In this document: positions 31,254-39,603 of the stretch, in pieces
Layout of the letters: each line of letters begins with the position of its first letter
Position numbering within the stretch: the first letter of the stretch is position 1
Assembly: GCF_007971385.1 (NCBI RefSeq)
Contig: NZ_CP042434.1
Span: 5,518,001 to 5,582,000, forward strand
Length of the DNA stretch: 64,000 bases
From: Arachidicoccus ginsenosidivorans
GTDB taxonomy: Bacteria > Bacteroidota > Bacteroidia > Chitinophagales > Chitinophagaceae
Reading direction: 5' to 3'
Translations under genes and position numbers: made by a program
Notes under the pieces: generated by a model
What the model was told of the DNA's origin: nothing
What the model saw: only the letters and a program-made list of their open reading frames with translations
Databases searched by the model: none

Positions 31254-34200
31254 ATGCGTACAAAACTCACCCGTAATCTGCAAATTGGCCTGGGCCTTTC
31301 CCTGTTGTTGCTGATTATCATCTCCATTGCCTCTTTTGTTAGTATTCGCAACCTGCTTAAGAGTTCTGAGTTAGTGGATCATAGCAACCAGGTAGTCACC
31401 CGGCTGGAATCGGTTATGTCTACGATGAAAGATGCAGAAACGGGTCAGCGCGGTTTTCTGATTACCGGACAGCAGAAATTCTTAGAGCCATATAATGGTG
31501 CTTCAGATCGGGCCATTCAATTAATAAGTCAGGTCCAGGAGATGACCTTAGATAATCCGGTACAGCAAAAGAACCTGGACCAGATCAAAGATATTATTCT
31601 GCACCGCCTAAGTGTACTGCAAACCTTACTGGATAAAAAAAAGGCTGGAGAGGTAATTGATGAAGAGGATATGCAGGCAGGTAAAGTTGCTATGGACTCT
31701 TTAAGGGCAACCATCAGCAAGGCAGAAACTGATGCCAAGCAACTTTTGGCCACCAGACTCAGCACCCTGCAAATGTTTACGACCTATACGCCACTGATTA
31801 TTGTATTTGCAGCATTGCTGGCCATTGCTGTTTCTATATTCTCCTATTTTAAAGTGACCAGTGAGGTAACCGCTAAAACCAGGTTGCAGCAGCAGCTGGA
31901 AGAAAAAAATGTAGAAACCACCCGGCGGATTGAATTGATCCAACATGTGGCAGGTCAGATTTCTGATGGAGATTATAGTATTCGGGTAAGTAAAGAAGAG
32001 AAAGAATTGGATGATGATGATCTGGGCGGCATCAGCCAGGCCTTAAATAAAATGGCTGCTGCCCTTGAAGATTCATTTAACCAGTTGTCTGAGAGTGAAT
32101 GGATGCAAATTGGCACCGCTGGCTTAAATGATCAGATGATCGGTGAAAAGGAGCTACCCATCCTTTCAAACGATATCCTGCATTTTATTGCAGGATATAC
32201 AGCAAGTCAGGTAGGTGCTTTATATATATTAAGTAATGAGACCTTACAATTAGAAAGTAGTTATGCCTTAAACAGGGCCAAAAAGGAAATTGCACTCGGT
32301 GAAGGGCTGGTGGGCCAGGTAGCCTTAAACAACCAGGCCATGTGGCTGCGAGATGTAGAAAATGATCAGATTACAGTCAGCCATGCCACAGGTGCAATCA
32401 GACCCAGCCATATCCTGGTAGTTCCTATTCGCTATCAAGGCAGCAGAAGGGTTATGGGCGTCATTGAGCTGGCAGCCGTGCATCCTTATCCGCAAAAAAT
32501 GCTGGCTTTTGTAAAAAGTGTGGCCGAGAATATCGGTATTGCCATTAATAGTGCCCAGAACCATAAACGATTGCAAGAGCTGCTGGAAGAAACCCAGGCA
32601 CAGGCAGAGGAATTACAAGCACAACACAGTGAGCTGGAGAATATGAATGCAGAGCTCGAAGCCCATACCCAGAAACTACAGACCTCTGAAGAAGAGCTCC
32701 GAGTACAACAAGAAGAACTCCAGCAAACAAACCTGGAACTGGAGGTTAGAAACCGGTTAACCAATGAGCTTAACCTGGAAATCCAACAAAAAGCGAAGGC
32801 CCTGGAGCAAAGTACCCGGTATAAATCTGAATTCATGGCCAATATGTCCCATGAACTCAGAACACCTTTGAATTCAATACTACTACTCTCCCATTATTTA
32901 TATGAGAATAGTGAAAAGAACCTGACCGATGAACAGGTAGAATCAGCTGGCGTCATTTTAAGTTCCGGCAATGGCCTGCTGAGTCTGATTGATGAACTAT
33001 TGGATTTATCGAAAATTGAGGCAGGAAAAATGGAGCTTGAATATCAGCCCATTGCAATAGAGAGTGTTATCAGTGACCTCCGGTCACTGTTTACCCCTGT
33101 TGCTGCTGATAAAAAGCTGGAACTGTTGTTTGAAAATAACCTAAGCGGTATAGCAGAAATAGAGACAGACAAGATGCGACTGGAGCAAATCCTAAAAAAT
33201 CTGCTTTCCAATGCCCTTAAGTTTACCAGCCAGGGCCAGGTCAAACTGGAGATTCAGGCGTCGAGCAAGAAGGCGTTTGCTGGACAGGCCGGCCCGGCTG
33301 CAGAACCTGGACAGACTGAACGGCCTGATCAGTCAGAACAATCTCCACCCTCCTCCAAAATTGCACAACTTGGTCAATCAGCGTTGCCATCTGAATTGGC
33401 GGATACCCATAGTACGGAGCTGTTGGATAAATTAGAAGCGGATGCAGATGCATCGAAATCTGCATCTAAATCTGGATCTGCATCTGAACAATCCAGTCAA
33501 TCAGCGGTACCAGGCAACATAAGTAATGCAGGTGGTTCAGGCAGATCAGCTAGTTCGGGTAGTTCAGATAGATCAGGCTACTTACTAGAATTTATTGTTA
33601 CTGATACAGGTATTGGGATACCAAAAGACAAACAACAACTCATATTTGATGCCTTCCAACAGGCGGATGGTTCCACCAAACGAAAGTTTGGCGGAACAGG
33701 CCTTGGTCTTTCCATTAGTCGGGAGCTTGCACAATTATTAGGAGGTGAAATTACCCTTGCCAGTACCCCAGGTAAGGGTAGCGTATTTACACTGCGCTTA
33801 CCTTTGGACCAGACTGGCCGAGTTGGAGCATCCAGCAGAGACGATCAACCTGGGCAATCACTTGATGCAGAGGTGATAGATAATGGTTTTGGTTCTCATT
33901 CTGGTACTGGTACTGGTACTGCGTGTCGTTCTCGATCTGGTAGCAGGTCTAACTTGGACGCTGGCATTGGAGACTCGGCCGCGGGCTCGGACTCTGACTC
34001 TGACTCTGACTCTGATTCGGTCACTGCCACTGCTAAACGCAGTAAGTTTATCGTATCGAGGATTCCGGAAGAGATACCGGATGACAGGCATTTGCTGGAG
34101 GGAGATGATAATCAGGACAAGGTTGTTTTGATTATTGAGGATGATACGGCTTTTGCGAAGGCTTTACTGAATTTTACCCGAAAAAGGGGTTATAAGGGAA

Positions 34201-35435
34201 TAGTCGCTGTTCGGGGCGACCATGGGGTGCCACTAGCTGAACAGTATAAGCCTGTTGCTATTTTACTGGATATCCAATTGCCTGTTATGGACGGGTGGGA
34301 AGTAATGGAAGCATTAAAGAGCAATAGTGCTACCAGGCATATACCGGTACATATTATGTCAGTGATGGAAGCCAAAAGGGAAAGCAGGCTTAAGGGTGCT
34401 GTAGACTTTATCAGTAAGCCGATCGCCATGGAGCAAATGAAGGAGATGTACCAGAAATTAGAAGAGGTTTGGCGTAAGCATCCGAAAAAAGTGCTGATCG
34501 TTGAAGAAAATGCTTACCATGCCCAGGCGCTGGCTAATTTTCTGGAAACCTTCCAGGTTACTTCCAGAGTGGCCAGCAGCGCTGCCCAGAGTGTGGAAGC
34601 CTTACAAAGTAAGGAGGTAGATTGTGTTATTATGGATATGGGTATTCCTGATAAGAATGCCTATGAAACCCTAGATATAATTAAACAAAACCCTGGACTG
34701 GAATATTTGCCGATTATTGTATTTACTGGTAAGCATCTATCCTCAGGAGAAGAAAGCAGGATTCGCAGGTATGCAGACACGATCGTGGTTAAAACAGCCC
34801 ACTCCTACCAAAGGATCCTGGATGAAGTGACTTTGTTTTTACATTTGGTGGAAGACCAAAGGCAAATTAGGCCAGATGGCAGCGGCGGAGCCGCTGCCAC
34901 AGGTATTGGCGTTGGTGGTAGTAGGTCTTATTCTGGTGCTGGTGCTGATTTAGGAACTGGAGCGGGAGTAGGTTCTGATTATGGAACTGGATCTGGCCGT
35001 GGTAGTGGCTATAATAATAAATTACGGTTCAAAAATGATGTTTTGCAGGGGAAAACGGTATTGATTGCGGATGATGATGTGCGTAATATCTTTTCCATGA
35101 CGAAGTCTTTGGAAAGGCATGGTATGCAGATTGTTTCTGCTACTGATGGCAAGGAAGCACTGGAACAGTTGGAGCTGCATCCAGAAGTATCTGTTGTACT
35201 AATGGATATGATGATGCCTGAGATGGATGGCTATGAGAGTACCCGTTTGATTAGGCAACACCCAAAATTGGGGCAGGTACCGATTATTGCCGTTACCGCC
35301 AAAGCAATGCTGGGTGACCGGGAGAAATGTATTGCTGCAGGTGCTTCTGATTATATCTCTAAGCCTGTGGATAGTGATCAATTGATTTCTCTCTTGCGGG
35401 TATGGCTGTTTAATGAAAAATCTTGGTCAAAGTAG
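31254..35435 (+). CDS. 1393-aa hybrid kinase: CHASE3-HAMP-GAF-HisKA-HATPase-REC-REC-REC
   Basis: The N-terminus has a transmembrane helix (11-32), a CHASE3-like extracellular domain (DAETGQRGFLITGQ near 60), a second helix (~178-200), HAMP and GAF domains, and a Gln/Glu-rich coiled coil. A HisKA box FMANMSHELRTPLNS (H533) follows, then a HATPase domain and three receivers with phospho-Asp D1006, D1128 and D1318. Three low-complexity linkers are unusual. One of ~110 residues, rich in Ser/Ala/Gln, is inserted inside the HATPase between the N box and VTDTGIGIPKD. A second is an Asp-Ser-rich linker with a (DS)n run before REC1, and a third is a Gly-rich stretch before REC3. It probably signals to the receiver and CheR encoded next. 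Confidence 0.93.
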   Translation: MRTKLTRNLQIGLGLSLLLLIIISIASFVSIRNLLKSSELVDHSNQVVTRLESVMSTMKDAETGQRGFLITGQQKFLEPYNGASDRAIQLISQVQEMTLDNPVQQKNLDQIKDIILHRLSVLQTLLDKKKAGEVIDEEDMQAGKVAMDSLRATISKAETDAKQLLATRLSTLQMFTTYTPLIIVFAALLAIAVSIFSYFKVTSEVTAKTRLQQQLEEKNVETTRRIELIQHVAGQISDGDYSIRVSKEEKELDDDDLGGISQALNKMAAALEDSFNQLSESEWMQIGTAGLNDQMIGEKELPILSNDILHFIAGYTASQVGALYILSNETLQLESSYALNRAKKEIALGEGLVGQVALNNQAMWLRDVENDQITVSHATGAIRPSHILVVPIRYQGSRRVMGVIELAAVHPYPQKMLAFVKSVAENIGIAINSAQNHKRLQELLEETQAQAEELQAQHSELENMNAELEAHTQKLQTSEEELRVQQEELQQTNLELEVRNRLTNELNLEIQQKAKALEQSTRYKSEFMANMSHELRTPLNSILLLSHYLYENSEKNLTDEQVESAGVILSSGNGLLSLIDELLDLSKIEAGKMELEYQPIAIESVISDLRSLFTPVAADKKLELLFENNLSGIAEIETDKMRLEQILKNLLSNALKFTSQGQVKLEIQASSKKAFAGQAGPAAEPGQTERPDQSEQSPPSSKIAQLGQSALPSELADTHSTELLDKLEADADASKSASKSGSASEQSSQSAVPGNISNAGGSGRSASSGSSDRSGYLLEFIVTDTGIGIPKDKQQLIFDAFQQADGSTKRKFGGTGLGLSISRELAQLLGGEITLASTPGKGSVFTLRLPLDQTGRVGASSRDDQPGQSLDAEVIDNGFGSHSGTGTGTACRSRSGSRSNLDAGIGDSAAGSDSDSDSDSDSVTATAKRSKFIVSRIPEEIPDDRHLLEGDDNQDKVVLIIEDDTAFAKALLNFTRKRGYKGIVAVRGDHGVPLAEQYKPVAILLDIQLPVMDGWEVMEALKSNSATRHIPVHIMSVMEAKRESRLKGAVDFISKPIAMEQMKEMYQKLEEVWRKHPKKVLIVEENAYHAQALANFLETFQVTSRVASSAAQSVEALQSKEVDCVIMDMGIPDKNAYETLDIIKQNPGLEYLPIIVFTGKHLSSGEESRIRRYADTIVVKTAHSYQRILDEVTLFLHLVEDQRQIRPDGSGGAAATGIGVGGSRSYSGAGADLGTGAGVGSDYGTGSGRGSGYNNKLRFKNDVLQGKTVLIADDDVRNIFSMTKSLERHGMQIVSATDGKEALEQLELHPEVSVVLMDMMMPEMDGYESTRLIRQHPKLGQVPIIAVTAKAMLGDREKCIAAGASDYISKPVDSDQLISLLRVWLFNEKSWSK
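33987..34019 (+). repeat. In-frame GACTCT hexanucleotide repeat
   Basis: About five tandem units encode Asp-Ser repeats in the linker before the first receiver. The unit is six bases, so copy-number change keeps the frame and alters linker length. Confidence 0.85.
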
Positions 35436-35520
35436 TTTAGGCATTGTAGTTTGGAAATGTGGTTGGGGCAATGTAGTTTGGTCATTTGAATGTAGTTTTA
35501 AAGTTGTCAATGGCGATATT

Positions 35521-35910
35521 ATGGAAAATAAAGCTCCGTCTATTCTGATTATAGAGGATGATAACCGAAATATCTTTGCCTTGAGTCTTGTGCTTAAGTC
35601 TAAGGGGTATGGTTGCCTGGCGGCAACCAGCGCCAAGGAAGGCATGGCTTTGCTTGTAGATTTCCCGGGTCTTGCTATTGTACTACTGGATATGATGATT
35701 CCGGAAGTCGATGGCTATGAGGCCATCGACCTGCTTAGAAAGGTTCCTGGGCGTGAAAGCTTGCCGATTATTGCGGTTACTGCCCAGGCTATGCCTGGGG
35801 ATGAGGAGAAATGTCTGGCAGCTGGGGCAAATGCGTATGTTTCTAAGCCGATTGATGTGGATTTACTGCTGGGATTACTGTTGGGTTTTCTTAAACAAAA
35901 CTTGTCATAG
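35521..35910 (+). CDS. Single-domain response regulator
   Basis: I choose the ATG at 35521 (MENKAPSILIIEDDNRN) because the longer frame from 35413 overlaps the upstream kinase and reads a low-complexity, repeat-like stretch (TGTAGTTT words at 35435-35500). The ~129-residue receiver has EDD, phospho-Asp in VLLDMMIPEVDGYE, the Thr in AVTAQAMPG and YVSKPID. It resembles the last receiver of the large kinase, from which it may have split. Its TAG is immediately followed by the ATG of cheR. A decayed copy lies at about 10826-11046. Confidence 0.88.
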   Translation: MENKAPSILIIEDDNRNIFALSLVLKSKGYGCLAATSAKEGMALLVDFPGLAIVLLDMMIPEVDGYEAIDLLRKVPGRESLPIIAVTAQAMPGDEEKCLAAGANAYVSKPIDVDLLLGLLLGFLKQNLS

Positions 35911-36729
35911 ATGGAAACACCGATCAGTGATCTGCAGCTCAGTATTGTATTAAATGATTTGTTGGATATTTATGGGTATGATTTTACTGCTTACGCAAAG
36001 AGTTCTTTAAAAAGGCGGATTAACAGGTTGTATGCGCTGGATAGGTTCCCTAGTTTTGCGGAATTTAGGTATAGGCTTCGGATGGATCAGGACTATTTTA
36101 ATCGTTTTATTGAACAGTTGACGGTAAATGTCACTGAAATGTTCCGGGATCCGTTGTTTTATAAGGCTATACTTGCTGAGGTATTACCGGTATTGGCTAC
36201 TTATCCTTTGATCCGGATCTGGCATGCGGGCTGTTCTACTGGGGAAGAAGTCTATTCTACTGCTATATTACTAAAGGAGGCTGGTTTACTACATAAGTCT
36301 ATTTTATATGCTACGGATATTAATGCGGAGGTCGTCAAAAAGGCGGCCTCTGGTATCTTCCCTATTAAATATATGCGGCAGCATTCCTTAAATTACCAAA
36401 AGGCGGGTGGCAGGGAGGAATTCAGCCGTTATTATACGGCTGGATATGACCATGCGCTTTTTGATAAGGAGTTAAGGGAGCGCATGGTGTTCTCTACGCA
36501 TAACCTGGTCTCTGAAGGCTCTTTTAACCAGTTTCAGTTGATTTTTTGCCGAAATGTGCTGATTTACTTTGAAAGGGACTTGCAGAGCAGGGTGATTAGT
36601 TTGTTTGATGAGAGTCTGGATCAGTTAGGATATTTAGCCCTGGGTAGTAAGGAGACCTTAAAGCTGTCGCAGGTGGCTTCCAGGTTCAGGCAGCTGGGGA
36701 AGGAAAGTATTTGGAGGAAGGTGCAGTAG
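35911..36729 (+). CDS. cheR: CheR-type protein-glutamate methyltransferase
   Basis: The 272-residue protein has the N-terminal CheR helical domain (YGYDFTAYAKSSLKRRINR) and the SAM-binding CheR domain, with IWHAGCSTGEEVYSTAI as the glycine-rich motif and LIFCRNVLIYF as the post-II motif. CheR normally methylates glutamates on chemoreceptors. In this genomic setting (hybrid kinase, receiver, no CheA/CheB in the window) it is probably part of a chemotaxis-like regulatory circuit. It starts immediately after the receiver stop. It is the only intact copy of three: a 5' relic is at 10826-11450 and a 3' copy at 49734-50360, roughly 95% identical over 627 bp. Confidence 0.93.
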   Translation: METPISDLQLSIVLNDLLDIYGYDFTAYAKSSLKRRINRLYALDRFPSFAEFRYRLRMDQDYFNRFIEQLTVNVTEMFRDPLFYKAILAEVLPVLATYPLIRIWHAGCSTGEEVYSTAILLKEAGLLHKSILYATDINAEVVKKAASGIFPIKYMRQHSLNYQKAGGREEFSRYYTAGYDHALFDKELRERMVFSTHNLVSEGSFNQFQLIFCRNVLIYFERDLQSRVISLFDESLDQLGYLALGSKETLKLSQVASRFRQLGKESIWRKVQ

Positions 36730-37018
36730 GGAGGAATCGAAGAAAATATTTTTTATTCAAAATTAAACAACCCAAAATTAAATGAGGAACTCGTATACTT
36801 TCATAAAAAATAGCAAAATTAATCAATTACCCAATTTAAAATTATACACAAAATAAATCAAAAATTAAAATTGATCAAATTACAAACAATATTCAATTAA
36901 TCACAAAAGCAAATTAAAAACCAACAAAAAAAGACAATTTAAAAAATAATATATAAATTTGTGTAGCAACTTAAACAGTTAAATTCAATAAAACCAAAAG
37001 TAACCAAATCAAGAAATT
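36730..37018. other. AT-rich leader of the RADAR operon
   Basis: Composition drops sharply to mostly A/T here. It must hold the promoter of the rdrA-rdrB operon. A TAAATTTG box at 36954-36961 fits the Bacteroidota -7 consensus 58 bp before the ATG, but I cannot find a TTG at the -33 position. Confidence 0.4.
36954..36961 (+). promoter_or_regulatory. Candidate -7 box for rdrA
   Basis: TAAATTTG matches TAnnTTTG. There is no recognisable -33 element, so support is weak; position upstream of the operon is favourable. Confidence 0.3.
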
Positions 37019-39603
37019 ATGGATAAAGAACTCTGGATAAACCTTAATGAAGAATATAAAATTAAAATCGAAAAAGGAAACGAATTCGAATCGTCTATCT
37101 TCAGTGATATATATAATGCTGCTTTAAATAATGTAATTGAAATTGCTAAACAGTCAGATATTTATCAAGAACAAGAGGACTTCAATAATATCATAGCATT
37201 TACAGGAGACAGAGGAAAGGGAAAATCTTCTTCAATGAATTCTCTAATTGATTCCTTAATTTACAAACATAATATTGAAAACGAAATATTTTTTAATAAA
37301 CAAGAATATAGCTATTTAAAAAATAAATCATTTGCGGAAATTGGGGTAATAGATCCATCGTTATTCCGAGGCGATGAAACTTTATTTGAAATTATAATAG
37401 CAAAGATGTTTCAGAAATTCCAAAATAAATTAAAAGATGAAAAAAGGGAATCAATAAATCATGACGAAAAAAGGACACTAATTAAATTATTTCAAAATAC
37501 TTTCCAAGCATTACAAACTATAAATTTATCTCGAAAAGACATATATAAAAAAGAGTCAATTGAAGCCCTAAGTGAATTAGCCACAAGTAACAATCTGAAA
37601 GAAAGTTTCAAACATTTAGTTGCTAATTATTTAAAATACTTCGAGTCAAATAAAGATTATTTAATAATAGCCATAGATGATTTTGATTTAAATTTTGGAA
37701 AATCATTCTTCATGTTAGAGGACATAAGGCAATTTTTAATTCAACCAAAAATTATAATATTTCTTGCATGCCAAACAAACCAATTAAATGATTCCATTTC
37801 AAATTATATTGCACAACAGTACGATGCTTTATCGAATTTATATTATAGACAAAGAGAATTAAAAATCCAAAATAATATTGAAAACTACAGATCTATCAAT
37901 ATCAGCCAAAACTTTGAAACACAAAATTTAAATAAATCATTACTAAATAAAATCAATGTTTCAGCTTCCAAATATATAGAAAAACTGATACCCGTTCACA
38001 GAAATTTAGAATTACCGGAACTTTATCTAGGCCGAAATAAATTGCACGTGTATATTGGAGATGAAAGTAAATTAAATAATCTAAAACTAAAGGATACATG
38101 TAAAGCAATCGAAATAAAAACACCTCTAATCGAAAATAAAATTCTATTAGAGGCGGATAATTTAAGCCATTTATTAGCTGAATTCATATATTTAAAATCA
38201 AACATATTCATTGATAATCCAGAAAATAAATATAATTTAATATTCCCAAAAACACTTAGAGGATTAGTAGAATTCTTAAGCTTATCCAAAAAAAAGAATT
38301 TCAAAATCGAATTTAAAAAATATATATTAAACATCTCAAACTATAATCTACCTAATAAATATCAAGAAATATTCACTTTATTAGAAAGTCAGAATTTAGA
38401 AACATTAAACATTACAATATTAAATTGCATAAGGAAAATTAGAAATAATTTAGGTCTTTCAAGTATTGACAATATCCTATCAGCAAAAAATTACAAAAAT
38501 GTCACTATTGGAGATATAAACGCAATATTTTTCAATTTAAGCCATTTTATTGATTATTCGAATAGAGATATGATTTTATTCGTTGAATTATTAAAAATAT
38601 ATTATTCAATAAGAATAAGCGATATAATTTTTAATCAAAAGATAGAGTATATAACATTATTCTATTATTCAGAACAAATAAATTGCTTTCAAAATTCTTC
38701 TCCCAAAAAAGAAGAAGAGATTATTTTGAAATTGAAAATCTAAATTTAAAGGAATTATTTGACAAGTTACCATCAAATCAAGATAAGTATTGGTTTGCCA
38801 ACTTTTTCATAATTTACGGTAAACTTCAGAAAAGATATAGGGAGGAATGGTCTAATCCATTTATAAAACCAATACAAAATGTAACCAATGGGGTATTCTC
38901 CCCCTTCGCAATTTTTAACCGTACATTATATCCTAAACTTATATTGGATCAATTAAACATCTCAAACATAGATTCAATAGAATTAATATCTGAAATAGAT
39001 GAATGGAACAAAAAAAATGGTGCCCAAATAAATTTATTACTCAGAAATTCAATGTTCTACTTAGAAGTTATTGAACTATTCAATATGGAAGCCAGAAGTG
39101 AATTTAAATCAGAAGCAATTAATAAAGATCAATATGGGAATGAATTATATCTAGATTTATTATACTCTTATTTCTCCAATTCACTACCGAGAGTGCTCCG
39201 AACAATATCACAAAAATATAGCTTTTTAAACATCCAACCAGATATATGGGTAGAAACAAACCCCATAATTAAATATTGGAAACGAATAATGGAAGACAAA
39301 TACAAAAGGGAAATATTCACCAAGTGTTTCAATCAAGTATATGAATCGCAAGACCAAAAAACATATACTAAGGATGAAATCGGAACAGCGAAAATGCTAT
39401 TAAAAAAATACTATGATTATTTTAATGGAAATAATAAAACACAATTGGGTACTAAACAGGCTATGAATAGACTTTATCAGTCATTTACCGAGGGAAATGA
39501 ATTATTTACAATATTTCAGCGATTAAGAGAAGAAATGGATTTTAGTTTTCAGGATTCCCTTAGAAAAATTGAATCAAAATTACAAGAAATAGCAAATGGA
39601 TAA
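37019..39603 (+). CDS. rdrA: RADAR ATPase RdrA, frameshifted
   Basis: Two frames (37019-38743 and 38683-39603) form one ATPase of about 861 residues. A P-loop FTGDRGKGKSS (Walker A about 63-70) and Walker B IIAIDDFD (about 216-223) mark an AAA-type NTPase; the rest is helical, acidic-basic mixed sequence. The frame breaks in CCCAAAAAAG at about 38702-38709; one more A gives ...SSPKKRRRDYFEIENLNLKELF. Its stop overlaps the start of the adenosine-deaminase-like gene by 8 bp. An ATPase of this size directly preceding a large deaminase is the RADAR arrangement, in which RdrA forms a ring and stimulates RdrB upon phage infection. The strong AT bias relative to neighbours suggests transfer. The split may be a sequencing error or real inactivation. 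Confidence 0.82.

Noticed and set aside
32486-34429. Several minus- and plus-strand open frames over the large hybrid kinase
   Set aside because: They are mirrors of the coiled coil and low-complexity repeats (Ser/Cys-rich or Arg/Val repeats) and have no independent support.
35413-35520. Longer start for the receiver gene
   Set aside because: The added 36 residues are encoded by TGTAGTTT-type repeats and overlap the kinase; the Met at 35521 gives the standard receiver start.
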